A stretch of 64,000 nucleotides of DNA from Oscillospiraceae bacterium (GTDB lineage: Bacteria; Bacillota; Clostridia; Oscillospirales; Ruminococcaceae): assembly GCA_020024285.1 (NCBI GenBank), contig JAHHTZ010000008.1, positions 1 through 64,000 on the forward strand. Direction: 5' to 3'. The translations under genes and the position numbers were made by a program. Shown piece after piece: positions 7,520-15,758 of this stretch; positions within the stretch are counted from its first letter, which is position 1, and every line of letters begins with the position of its first letter. Under the pieces are notes generated by a model that saw nothing but the letters and a program-made list of their open reading frames with translations, was not told the DNA's origin and did no database searches.

Positions 7520-8497
7520 TCAGCTTTTTTGTCCTGTATGGATGGGGTGCGCCATCGTAGCAAGCGCCTGATCGGAGGTGGTGGGGTCGTTTGCGCTGTC
7601 CGAGAGGACGATCAGCTCACTGGAGGAATTTTCAAAGCGTTCTGCCAGTGCCGATGCCACCTCCGTCGTGGTGGCGCGCAGCGTGCGCAGGGAGAGGGTG
7701 TCCTCCTCGATGCGAAAATAGATCGAAACCCACAGGCGGCGCCCCGTGCGGGTGATGTCGTAGAATGCCGGCTGAAAACGGTGGCGCAGCAAAATAGCAT
7801 CACACACGGATTTTACCTCATCGACAAGGCTCTCCTCCGGGGCAAAGAGAAAGACGTCGCAGATGGCGTGCCACAGCATCACAAGGGACGGGGGCAGCGT
7901 CAGCAGGATGATGACGACGGCAATCAGCTGGTCAAAATAAGGGGAGAGAAAGGCAAGCGGCGTGCGGTCGAGAAAGGTGGAAGCGAAAAACGCCGCCGCC
8001 ATCCCGACGCTGTAGATGATGTCCTGCCGCCAGCCCAGCAGCTCCGCCTTGACCGTCGGGGAGGAGAGCGAGCGGTTGAGATAGCGCATCCAAAGATAGA
8101 CAAGGGCGCTCGCCGCTCCAAGCACGAGCTGAAGGAGGGTGATCTGGATGCTGTCTACGGAGTTTCCCCCCGAAAGCGCAAGCTCGATGCTGCTTACAGA
8201 GAGGGTCACCGTCACGGAGAGCATCATGAAGCCCTTGATGATGACAAAGATGGATTCCACCTGCAAAAATCCATAGGGGCGTTTTTCGGAGATGGGCGTC
8301 TGAAACAGCGGTGTGAGGAACAGGGTGAGGATGATGATGACAAGCTCTGATGCATCGTAGGCGGCGTCCATGAGGACCGACTGCGAATGCGTATAGATGG
8401 CGCAGATGAGCTCCACCACGGCAAAGCCAAGCCCTGCGAGGAAGGAGATCCACAGGATATTTTTTTCGTTTTGTATGGTGTCTGTGCGAGCGGGCAT
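7520..8497 (-). CDS. Cation diffusion facilitator family transporter
   Basis: Predicted inner-membrane divalent cation/proton antiporter, 325 residues. Seen: about six membrane segments; the TM2 metal-site pair Asp44/Asp48 in LMDAAYDASE; the WRQD motif of TM5 (AELLGWRQDIIYSVG); and a C-terminal cytosolic domain of ~90 residues as usual in the CDF family. The ATG at 8495-8497 follows AAGAAGG; the open frame continues upstream to 9175 without homology and was not used. The substrate (Zn, Fe, Mn, Cd) cannot be told from the sequence. It lies near, but is transcribed away from, the metal ATPase operon. Confidence 0.85.
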   Translation of the reverse strand: MPARTDTIQNEKNILWISFLAGLGFAVVELICAIYTHSQSVLMDAAYDASELVIIILTLFLTPLFQTPISEKRPYGFLQVESIFVIIKGFMMLSVTVTLSVSSIELALSGGNSVDSIQITLLQLVLGAASALVYLWMRYLNRSLSSPTVKAELLGWRQDIIYSVGMAAAFFASTFLDRTPLAFLSPYFDQLIAVVIILLTLPPSLVMLWHAICDVFLFAPEESLVDEVKSVCDAILLRHRFQPAFYDITRTGRRLWVSIYFRIEEDTLSLRTLRATTTEVASALAERFENSSSELIVLSDSANDPTTSDQALATMAHPIHTGQKS

Positions 8498-8782
8498 ATC
8501 GAGCCTTCTTTCTTTTGATCTCTCGAAAAAGGGGGAGATCCCCCGGTCGGGTGGGAAAATACAGCATGGCAGCATCCGCCGATTTTTTCCGGTCCTGCCG
8601 CGGGGCAGGAGCAAACAGGCTGTCATAGCCGCAGCGGATGCGGTTATTATAGCACAAAAACAGCCTGGAAAAAAGAACATCATGCCGAATAACGATAAAA
8701 TAAGAGGAAGAAAAGCTATGACAGCGAGCGGCTTTGTGCTATCATAGGTGCAAAGCATCAAAATCGAAACGGAGGGAGCAGG

Positions 8783-9316
8783 ATGTTCCTTTACACGAAA
8801 CGCCTTGAGCTTCGCAGGATTCGGGAAGATGACTGGGAGAGTGTACAAAAAATCTGGGAGGATTTTGGACGGTCGGACTATGCGCAGTACGATAAACCGC
8901 ACGGCACACAGAGCGACGAAGTCCGTGCAAGGATCGCGCGTTGGGCAAACGAAGCCCACAGCCACGAACATTACTTTTTTGCTGTCTGCCTTGAAGCGAA
9001 CATGATCGGGTACGCTGCCTTCAATAAACGGGAGGATTCCTACGAGCTTGGCTACTGCTTTCACTCGGACTATTTCGGAAATGGCTACGCAAAGGAAAGC
9101 CTTCTTGCGCTCTTTGCGTATCTTCGCACACAGGGGGTCAGGAAAATCACCGCCGGAACTGCGCTTTTGAACCATCCCTCCGTGCGGCTCCTTCGTTCAC
9201 TGGGATTTGAGCAGATCGGGGAGGAGGACGTATCGTTCTATCAGGATGCACAGGGGAACGACATCGTCTTTCGGGGTGGTGTGTTTGCATTGATGATCGA
9301 AGAAATGCAGAAATGA
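8783..9316 (+). CDS. GNAT family N-acetyltransferase (RimJ/RimL type)
   Basis: Acetyl-CoA-dependent acetyltransferase of 177 residues. Seen: the N-terminal TKRLELRRIREDD start typical of RimJ/RimL-like proteins, central beta-strands (MIGYAAFN, YELGYCF), an acetyl-CoA-loop region YFGNGYAKESLLALF in motif A position, and the SVRLLRSLGFEQIGE end of the fold. GGAGGG precedes the ATG. The acceptor could be a ribosomal protein, an amino sugar or a small amine; nothing in the context decides this. Confidence 0.85.
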   Translation: MFLYTKRLELRRIREDDWESVQKIWEDFGRSDYAQYDKPHGTQSDEVRARIARWANEAHSHEHYFFAVCLEANMIGYAAFNKREDSYELGYCFHSDYFGNGYAKESLLALFAYLRTQGVRKITAGTALLNHPSVRLLRSLGFEQIGEEDVSFYQDAQGNDIVFRGGVFALMIEEMQK

Positions 9317-9385
9317 TTTTTCCCGAAGAAGCACGAGGCAAATACAGAGAACATTCCAGCCGAGCCCAAGATAACAACAGGGAAA

Positions 9386-9419
9386 GAAAAAATCCATGCA
9401 AAGTTTTGCATGGATTTTT
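9386..9419. terminator. Bidirectional terminator
   Basis: AAATCCATGCAAA / TTTGCATGGATTT hairpin flanked by A- and T-runs between two converging genes. Confidence 0.9.
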
Positions 9420-9434
9420 CTGTACAGCAAACAA

Positions 9435-10736
9435 TTATTTGAGCCGAACCTCCACCACGGTATCGATCGGGTCGGGGAGGAGCGGGCTTGCCCCGAAGGA
9501 CACGAACACGAGATCGCGGTAGTTGGAGGTGATCCATCCCTCGTCCACGCGCAGCTCGCTGCCGTCGCGCAGCAGGCGGATGGATTCCACCTGCTCGCGG
9601 CGGATGCCCGGCAAATAAACATAGCCGATCTGCGGCTCCATCACATGGTAATAGAGGCGCTTTCCGTCGCGGGAGGCGGTGATCCTGCCGTATTCGGGCT
9701 TATCCAGCTCGGCGCAGCCGCAGCCGATGAGGGAAGCGCGGTTGCGGCTCATCCATCTGCCGACTTCGTGCAGGATGGCGCAGGATTCCTCCGGAATCTT
9801 TCCCCTTGCGTCCGGTCCCACATTGAGGATCATGTTTCCGCCCTTGCTGACGCATTCCACCAGCTTTTTGATGATCATGTCTGCCGGCTTATAGTTGTGG
9901 TCGGCGGCGCAGTAGCCCCAGTTGCCGTTCATGGTGACGCAGGCTTCCCACACGGCGCGTTCCCCGGTTTCGCCGAAGATGCCCTTAGGCGGGATGAGCT
10001 GCTCGGGGCTGACAAAGTCGCCGCAGTAGTCGGTCGGATGCGCCGTCACAAGCGAGCCGAGTCCTTCTCCGCTGACCTCCAGACGGTTGTTGAGGATGAT
10101 GTCCGGCTGATAGGTGCGCACCATTTCCACAAGCTCCTGTGCGCGCCAGGTGTCGCAGGTCATGTTGTCGTAGGAAAAATCGAACCACATGATGTCGAGC
10201 TTTCCGTAGTTGGTGCACAGCTCCTTGATCTGCCCGTGCATATATTTGAGGTAGCGGTCGAAGCAGCGGTTTTCGTTGCTGTATTTGGGATCGAGGCGCA
10301 TCGGGTGGATCTTGTCGCCGTAGTGGGGGTAATCGGGGTGATGCCAGTCGAGCAGGGAATAGTACAGCCCCACGCGGATGCCCTCTGCGCGGAACGCTTC
10401 GAGAAATTCCGCAACAAAATCGCGTCCGCAGCAGACCTTGGAGGAAAAGTCGGTGTATTTTGTATCGAACAGGCAGTAGCCGTCGTGGTGCTTTGCGGTG
10501 AGCACCGCGTACTGCATCCCGGCTTCCTTTGCTGATTTTGCCCAGGTTCGCATGTCGCAGCTGTCGGGCTGGAATTCGTACTTGAGCGGCTCATAGTCTT
10601 CCAGCGGGATCTGTTCGATGGAGCGCACCCACTCTCCGCGTGCAGGAATGGCATACAGCCCCCAGTGGATAAACATGCCAAAACGGGCATTGGTAAACCA
10701 TTGAACCCGTTTGTTGTAGATGTTGCGGTCAAACAT
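9435..10736 (-). CDS. GH29 alpha-L-fucosidase, intracellular
   Basis: Retaining exo-fucosidase releasing L-fucose from host-type glycans or oligosaccharides. 433 residues, usual for a compact GH29 protein. Seen: RFGMFIHWGLYAIPARGEWV near the N-terminus, YAVLTAKHHDGYCLFDT, YYSLLDWHHPDYP, and the nucleophile segment DIMWFDF with Asp186 as likely nucleophile, followed by GNMILNVGPDARG. There is no signal peptide, so it should act on imported fucosides. ATG at 10734-10736 chosen over the upstream TTG; AAAGG lies upstream. No fucose-use genes are beside it, so the pathway must be elsewhere. Confidence 0.9.
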   Translation of the reverse strand: MFDRNIYNKRVQWFTNARFGMFIHWGLYAIPARGEWVRSIEQIPLEDYEPLKYEFQPDSCDMRTWAKSAKEAGMQYAVLTAKHHDGYCLFDTKYTDFSSKVCCGRDFVAEFLEAFRAEGIRVGLYYSLLDWHHPDYPHYGDKIHPMRLDPKYSNENRCFDRYLKYMHGQIKELCTNYGKLDIMWFDFSYDNMTCDTWRAQELVEMVRTYQPDIILNNRLEVSGEGLGSLVTAHPTDYCGDFVSPEQLIPPKGIFGETGERAVWEACVTMNGNWGYCAADHNYKPADMIIKKLVECVSKGGNMILNVGPDARGKIPEESCAILHEVGRWMSRNRASLIGCGCAELDKPEYGRITASRDGKRLYYHVMEPQIGYVYLPGIRREQVESIRLLRDGSELRVDEGWITSNYRDLVFVSFGASPLLPDPIDTVVEVRLK

Positions 10737-11084
10737 CAAATCAAACCTTTCCGAATAAAGTTGTGTCAGCTTGATTATACAATAGAAGTGATCGCCAAAA
10801 AAGATGTTTTTGTGAAAAATTTTTTACCCTATAAAAAAATGCAGGATGGAGCCGCAAAACAGAAAAGGAAAAGGAAGGATTTCCTGCAAAACGAAAAAAA
10901 TTGTCATATTATCACAAATAGAGCAAGATTTTACTTTCATTTTACAGAGGAATGTGCTACAATGAAAGAGCTTGTACAGGCGGATTTTTCCGTTTCTGAT
11001 GGGAGAGCAAGAGAAGATCCGACCGGGATATACCGACCTGTGTTTGTATAAAATAGCGTAAATTTATGCTTTGGAGGTATTATC
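10737..11084. other. Intergenic region upstream of grdX
   Basis: About 350 AT-rich bases with no convincing gene. A TTATCAC half-site at 10909-10915 resembles one arm of the operator proposed for the grd module. TACAAT at 10958-10963 and TTGTAT at 11045 are possible promoter elements, without a clean -35/-10 pair. A 29-codon frame at 10964 lacks a ribosome site and is not called. Confidence 0.5.
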
Positions 11085-11471
11085 ATGTATAACTTGGACC
11101 ATTGCATTTTTGTAACGAACAACGACCGCGTGATGGAAAAATTCGGGGAAAGCGCAGGGGAAGTGCGCCTTCTTGAGGATTACCGCGACGTTCTTGTTGC
11201 AGCGCGCGACCTCATCTATGCCGGGCACAAGCTGCTCACCCATCCGCAGGCCTCAAGCCTCAAGCCCAATCAGACCCCGTACCGCACCGTTTTGCTGTAT
11301 GGAGAAACGGGAGAGCTCGACAGCGAGGCGGTCATGCTGATCGAACAAGCTATCGAAAACTTCGACAAATGGCAGGAGATCCGCCAGACCCCGCAATACG
11401 ATCCCAAAATTGCCAACGACTACAAAACCATCGATCTTTCCATGATCGAAAATATTATTCCAAAATTATAA
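11085..11471 (+). CDS. grdX: GrdX family protein
   Basis: Protein of 128 residues found in glycine/sarcosine/betaine reductase gene clusters; its biochemical role is not established. Seen: N-terminal strand plus TNNDRVMEKF, then the central GHKLLTHPQAS and KPNQTPYRTVLL motifs that I recognise as the GrdX signature, and a C-terminal helical tail. TTGGAGG precedes the ATG. A TetR-type gene follows 13 bases downstream, probably in the same transcript, and the reductase component-B genes lie 3 kb further on. Identification rests on motif memory and on this context. Confidence 0.8.
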   Translation: MYNLDHCIFVTNNDRVMEKFGESAGEVRLLEDYRDVLVAARDLIYAGHKLLTHPQASSLKPNQTPYRTVLLYGETGELDSEAVMLIEQAIENFDKWQEIRQTPQYDPKIANDYKTIDLSMIENIIPKL

Positions 11472-11484
11472 GGACCAGTACGAT

Positions 11485-12195
11485 ATGTTTATTGATATTC
11501 CCGAATGCGCCCCACGCACTTTTTTTAAGAACCTCAAGCGAAAAGACTACATCGAAAAAGCATCCCAGATCATCCGCAGCGAAGGCACACAGGCGGTGAG
11601 CATCCGCCGCATGGCAAAGGAGCTTGACTGCTCCACCACGGCGATGTACCGCCATTTTCAAAACCTCGACGAGCTGCTGTTTTATGCACATCTGAGCGAC
11701 CTCAACACCTATATCGCAAATCTCGAGGAAAAGGTGCCCACATGGAACTCAATGTGGGATGTTCACTTTGGCATCTGGGAGCTTTACTCGGACCAGGCGT
11801 TTCGAAAGCCGGAGGCGTTTGAGCTGATTTTTTACCGCAATCTCAACAAGGATCTCGGCTCTGCTTTGGAGGAATATTACGAGATGTTCCCGGAAACCAT
11901 CGTCAATGTCACCCCGCTCATCAAGGAGATGCTGCAAATTCCGGGCTATTATGAGCGCGATTATCATATCCTGATGCACCTTGTGGAGCACGGCTTGATC
12001 ACGCCGGAGAATGCGAAAAAAATCAATCACATTGAGTGCAATCTCTTCCTCGGGTATTTCAAATACGTTCAGGATACCGGGATTTCTGAAGAAGATGTGC
12101 CGAACCTTGTGGCGCAGTTTATGGCAGAGGTCAAGGAGATCATCTCCCTGTACCAGCTTTCGGATATGCAAAGCGCCGCAAACGGACTTCTTTAA
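11485..12195 (+). CDS. TetR/AcrR family regulator of the grd module (inferred)
   Basis: Transcriptional regulator of 236 residues. Seen: an N-terminal helix-turn-helix (IRRMAKELDCSTTAMYRHF, residues ~36-54) typical of TetR proteins, preceded by a 20-residue extension, and a helical C-terminal ligand domain. AAGGA at 11470 lies upstream of the ATG. It sits between GrdX and the transporter, in one transcript with grdX. The repeated GTTATCGCGATAAC-like palindromes in the two promoters downstream are obvious candidates for its binding site; that link is inference. The inducer could be glycine, sarcosine or betaine. Confidence 0.85.
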   Translation: MFIDIPECAPRTFFKNLKRKDYIEKASQIIRSEGTQAVSIRRMAKELDCSTTAMYRHFQNLDELLFYAHLSDLNTYIANLEEKVPTWNSMWDVHFGIWELYSDQAFRKPEAFELIFYRNLNKDLGSALEEYYEMFPETIVNVTPLIKEMLQIPGYYERDYHILMHLVEHGLITPENAKKINHIECNLFLGYFKYVQDTGISEEDVPNLVAQFMAEVKEIISLYQLSDMQSAANGLL

Positions 12196-12205
12196 ACCGA
12201 AACAC

Positions 12206-12246
12206 ACGACCACCATACGCCTTGTGCATGGTGGCTGTTTTTTTAT
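12206..12246 (+). terminator. Terminator after the TetR gene
   Basis: CCACCAT (12210-12216) pairs with ATGGTGG (12228-12234), followed by CTG and a T-run. Confidence 0.8.
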
Positions 12247-12290
12247 ACTTTTTACAATATCACGAAGCCTTAGCGCTTCCGGCAGGACTT

Positions 12291-12342
12291 CCTGATCCAA
12301 AACCGAACGCAAATTTTCGGATGGATCAGGGGGTCTTTTTTT
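12291..12342 (+). terminator. Second hairpin with T-run
   Basis: CCTGATCC (12291-12298) pairs with GGATCAGG (12323-12330), with a possible inner CCGA/TCGG pairing, followed by GGGTC and a run of T. It could be a back-up terminator for the grdX-tetR transcript. Confidence 0.6.
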
Positions 12343-12545
12343 CTGTTTTCACTTTTTTGTTTTCAAAATCAAGGGGCAGGGAGGAAAAAAATTCGGAATA
12401 AAAATCGCTTGGAGCGATTATTTTTTTGCAGAGCGGCTAAAATCATGTGAAAAAAATATGAACAAAAAGCAAGGAAAAAATTAACTATTATCACTTAACA
12501 ATTTTTCGTCAATGAAAATTGGGCGCCGATCTTTGTTATTTTTAT

Positions 12546-12582
12546 TTGACAAGTTGGCGAATTTTACTGATACAAAGTATCA
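12546..12582 (+). promoter_or_regulatory. TTGACA box with adjacent TGATAC-AAA-GTATCA palindrome
   Basis: A perfect -35-like TTGACA at 12546-12551 is followed at 12568-12582 by a perfect 6-base inverted repeat with a 3-base spacer, located where a -10 box would be. No good TATAAT is present. It may be an upstream operator or a second, regulated promoter of the transporter gene. Confidence 0.4.
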
Positions 12583-12602
12583 ATTTACAATAAAAATAAT
12601 AA

Positions 12603-12647
12603 GTTATCGCTAAAACTATTGAAAATTGCCGTGATAACATTTATAAT
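12603..12647 (+). promoter_or_regulatory. Promoter of the NSS transporter with two operator-like sites
   Basis: TTGAAA (12619-12624), 17-base spacer, TATAAT (12642-12647): a near-consensus sigmaA promoter. Two sites resembling the palindrome GTTATCGCGATAAC flank the -35: 12603-12616 (12 of 14 matches) just upstream and 12625-12638 (10 of 14) filling the spacer. The same motif occurs in the reductase promoter at 14321-14373. Confidence 0.75.
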
Positions 12648-12715
12648 CAAGCCAAAGATTAATCTTGTTCGTCAAATGTCTGAAAAATATTGTTAAGGTG
12701 GAAGGAGTGCGTTTT

Positions 12716-14086
12716 ATGAGTAACAATGTACAGAACCAACCAAAACAATGGAACTCACGGTTTGGTTATATCATGGTAGCTGCCGGAGCAGCCATCGGTT
12801 TGGGAAACATCTGGAAATTCCCGTACTTGGCTTACCGCGGAGGCGGCGGCATTTTCCTGCTGGTCTATATTTTGATTATTGCTGTAATGGCACACCCGAT
12901 GGTTGAAATGGAAACCGCAATCGGCAGACACGGTAAATCCGATACCGTTTCCGTTTACGAGAAGATCAACAAAAAATGGGGCTTTGTTGGTTGGATGGCA
13001 AATATTTGTACGCTGATGATCAATATGTTCTACGTCGTAGTCGGCGGCTGGGTGCTCAAATATGCGGCTCAGTTTATCGTCAGCGGCGATTTTGGAAACG
13101 ATACCGCGATGTTCTACAACAACTACATCGCACAGCCGGTCGAGCCAATCATTTGGACCTTTATCCTGATGGCATTCTGCTCGTTCCTGCTGCTCTTCGG
13201 AATCACCGAGATCGTAGAAAAGGTTACAAAGGTCATCATGCCTGCACTGTTTATCATGCTGATCGTCTGCGGCGTTTACGCCTGCTTCAGCACAGAGGGC
13301 GCAATCGAAGGTCTGAAATACTACCTGCTGCCCGAACCAAAGAATTTCTCGATCAAAGTATTCGCGGACGCTGCAACTCAGGTTCTGTTCTCCGTTGGTA
13401 TCGGCTGGGGTATCTTTACCACCCTCGGTGCCAATGTTCCGGACAAAAACAACCTTAAAAGCGATGCGATCCTCGTTTCGATCTGCGATACCATGGCTGC
13501 GATCCTTGCAGGCTTCGTTGTCATCCCGTCCGCTTACGGCGCCGGCGTTGACCTGCAGGCGGGTCCAAGACTGCTGTTTGAAGTAATGGCCGGCATCTTC
13601 TCCAGAGTACCGGGCGGACGCTTCATCGGTGCATTCTTCTTTATCGCCGTTGCATTTGCTGTAATCTCCTCGCTGTTCACCTTCTTTGAAATCTCCATGA
13701 AGACCTTTGAAGTGAAGCTGAACATGGGACGCAAAAAAGCAGTTGCTGTTGTTTCGCTCATCATCTTCATCGGAAGCATCCTCGTGTCCCTCAACTTCGG
13801 CGTGATGAAGAGTCTGGTGCTTCCATGGCCTCACATGTCCGGCATTCAGTGGTATGGTCTGTTTGACTGGTTCGATTGCTTTACCGCATACGTTCTTCTG
13901 CCTGCCGGCTGTCTGTTTACCTGCATGTTCGTTGCAAAGGTTTGGAAATTCGATGCCTATGAAAAAGAGCTTACTGCAAACGGCCGTGACGGCAAGCTGA
14001 AGCCTTACGACAAATTCCTGGTTAAGTATGTCGTTCCTGCTTTCATGCTCATCATCATTTTGAATGTATTCGGCGTGATCCAATAA
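12716..14086 (+). CDS. Neurotransmitter:sodium symporter family amino-acid transporter
   Basis: Na+-coupled amino-acid or amine symporter with the LeuT fold, 456 residues and about 12 membrane helices. Seen: the family signature WNSRFGYIMVAAGAAIGLGNIW, whose helix-1 unwound region (AAIGLGN) supplies Na+ and substrate contacts; a Gly-rich stretch GGGGIF where relatives have NGGG; and GFVVIPSAY in helix 8. GGAAGGAG fixes the ATG at 12716. Its position between the GrdX/TetR genes and the reductase component-B genes suggests it imports the reductase substrate (glycine, sarcosine or betaine); this is inference from context and from known glycine transport in this superfamily. It has its own promoter and terminator. 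Confidence 0.88.
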   Translation: MSNNVQNQPKQWNSRFGYIMVAAGAAIGLGNIWKFPYLAYRGGGGIFLLVYILIIAVMAHPMVEMETAIGRHGKSDTVSVYEKINKKWGFVGWMANICTLMINMFYVVVGGWVLKYAAQFIVSGDFGNDTAMFYNNYIAQPVEPIIWTFILMAFCSFLLLFGITEIVEKVTKVIMPALFIMLIVCGVYACFSTEGAIEGLKYYLLPEPKNFSIKVFADAATQVLFSVGIGWGIFTTLGANVPDKNNLKSDAILVSICDTMAAILAGFVVIPSAYGAGVDLQAGPRLLFEVMAGIFSRVPGGRFIGAFFFIAVAFAVISSLFTFFEISMKTFEVKLNMGRKKAVAVVSLIIFIGSILVSLNFGVMKSLVLPWPHMSGIQWYGLFDWFDCFTAYVLLPAGCLFTCMFVAKVWKFDAYEKELTANGRDGKLKPYDKFLVKYVVPAFMLIIILNVFGVIQ

Positions 14087-14142
14087 AAAATATTATTTGA
14101 GGGCAACATCCGGATTTTTCAGACAGTACACACGATTCGATC

Positions 14143-14175
14143 AAAAGAGCTGCCCTGCGGGCAGCTCTTTTTTCT
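14143..14175 (+). terminator. Terminator after the NSS transporter
   Basis: AAAAGAGCTGCCC / GGGCAGCTCTTTT with a TGC loop and T-run. Confidence 0.92.
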
Positions 14176-14320
14176 ATGATGCAGTTAAAAAAGCCTCATA
14201 TCTCCGCAGGATGCACAAAAGCGCGGCGGAATTTCCGGGGTGAAACTATAAAAACTGCTTAAACCATGCGATATTATGTGAACAAAGCAACCAAAGTTTA
14301 ATAATTTGATAAAATGCAGG

Positions 14321-14373
14321 TTGAATATCGCGATAACATATGATATATTGAACATAAAGGTTAACGCGATAAT
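14321..14373 (+). promoter_or_regulatory. Promoter of the reductase genes with two operator-like palindromes
   Basis: TTGAAT (14321-14326), 17-base spacer and TATATT (14344-14349). One palindrome (14324-14337, AATATCGCGATAAC) lies inside the spacer; a second (14360-14373, GTTAACGCGATAAT) starts about ten bases after the -10. Each matches the deduced consensus GTTATCGCGATAAC at 12 of 14 positions. This arrangement mirrors the transporter promoter and fits repression by a dimeric TetR-type protein. Confidence 0.75.
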
Positions 14374-14448
14374 CTTCACGCCCAAACCCCGAAAAATATG
14401 TCATTTATACGGAGATACGTTCAACCTACGAAAAGGAGGTACACATTC

Positions 14449-15738
14449 ATGAAGTTGGAATTAGGTAAAATCTTCATCAAGGATATCCAGTTTGGTGACA
14501 AAACATATGTCGAGAAAGGTGTTCTCTATGTAAACAAGGCAGAGGTAGAGGCTCTTGTACTGGAAGATGACAAACTTGCAGCGTGTCATCTTGAGATTGC
14601 AAGACCCGGCGAATCTGTTCGAATCACTCCGGTAAAAGACGTCATCGAACCACGCGTAAAGGTTTCCGGCGGCGGCGAAATCTTCCCCGGCGTGATCGGC
14701 AAGGTAAGCCCGACCGTCGGCAGCGGCAGGACCCATGCGCTCGAAGGCTGCTGCGTTGTTACAGTTGGTAAGATCGTAGGCTTCCAAGAAGGCGTGATCG
14801 ATATGAGCGGTCCGGCTGCAAAATACTGCCCCTTCTCCAAAACCTGCAACCTCTGCGTTGTGATGGAGCCAAACGGCGAGCTGGAAACACACGTTTATGA
14901 AAAAGCTGCAAGAATGGCAGGACTGAAGGTTGCGACCTATCTCGGTCAGGCTGCAAAAGAGCTGGAGCCCGACGAGATCCAGACCTTCGAAACAAAACCT
15001 GTATTCGAGCAGGCTGCCATGTACCCGAATCTTCCAAAAGTAGGTTATATCCACATGCTTCAGTCCCAGGGTCTGCTGCATGATACTTATTACTACGGCG
15101 TGGATGCAAAACAGCTGGTTCCAACCATCATGTATCCAACCGAAATCATGGATGGCGCGATCGTATCCGGCAACTGCGTTGCTCCCTGTGACAAGGTAAC
15201 CACCTTCCACCATCTGCACAATCCGGTAATTGAAGACTGCTTCAAGCATCACGGAAAGGATATCAACTTTATGGGCGTTATCCTGACCAATGAGAACGTG
15301 TTCCTCGCAGACAAAGAGCGTCACTCCGATATGGTTGCAAAGCTCTGCCAGTGGATGCAGCTGGACGGCGTGCTCATCACCGAGGAAGGCTACGGCAACC
15401 CGGATACCGACCTGATGATGAACTGCCACAAGGTAGAGCTTGCAGGCACAAAGGTTGTTCTCATCACCGATGAGTTCCCAGGCAAAGACGGAAAATCCCA
15501 GTCCCTGGCTGATACCTGCAAAGAGGCAGATGCACTTTCCTCCTGCGGACAGGGCAATGCGACCCTCCAGTTCCCTGCAATGGATCATGTGATCGGTACA
15601 CAGGATTACATCGAGATGCAGATCGGCGGCTGGGCAGGATGCGTAAATTCGGACGGCAGCTTTGAAGCAGAGCTGCAGATCATCATTGCATCCACCATCG
15701 CAAATGGTTATAACCATCTTGCTGCAAGAGGTTACTAA
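14449..15738 (+). CDS. Glycine/sarcosine/betaine reductase component B, proprotein subunit (GrdE/GrdG/GrdI type)
   Basis: Substrate-binding subunit of the selenium-dependent reductase that converts glycine, sarcosine or betaine to an enzyme-bound carboxymethyl group. 429 residues, the family length. Seen: start KLELGKIFIKDIQFG, ESVRITPVKDVIEPRVKV, GKIVGFQEGVIDMSGP, and the segment SGNCVAPCDK. The Asn-Cys bond before Cys243 is the expected self-cleavage site that generates the pyruvoyl group. AAAAGGAGGT (14431-14440) sets the ATG at 14449. The Sec-containing partner follows 20 bases downstream. Which of the three substrates is used cannot be decided from sequence alone. GrdA, GrdC and GrdD are absent from the window. 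Confidence 0.9.
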   Translation: MKLELGKIFIKDIQFGDKTYVEKGVLYVNKAEVEALVLEDDKLAACHLEIARPGESVRITPVKDVIEPRVKVSGGGEIFPGVIGKVSPTVGSGRTHALEGCCVVTVGKIVGFQEGVIDMSGPAAKYCPFSKTCNLCVVMEPNGELETHVYEKAARMAGLKVATYLGQAAKELEPDEIQTFETKPVFEQAAMYPNLPKVGYIHMLQSQGLLHDTYYYGVDAKQLVPTIMYPTEIMDGAIVSGNCVAPCDKVTTFHHLHNPVIEDCFKHHGKDINFMGVILTNENVFLADKERHSDMVAKLCQWMQLDGVLITEEGYGNPDTDLMMNCHKVELAGTKVVLITDEFPGKDGKSQSLADTCKEADALSSCGQGNATLQFPAMDHVIGTQDYIEMQIGGWAGCVNSDGSFEAELQIIIASTIANGYNHLAARGY

Positions 15739-15758
15739 TTCAGGAAGGAGATATCATT

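Noticed and set aside
8498..9175. N-terminal extension of the cation efflux gene to 9175
   Set aside because: The extension overlaps the divergent acetyltransferase gene and is unlike the family; a clear ribosome site marks the start at 8497.
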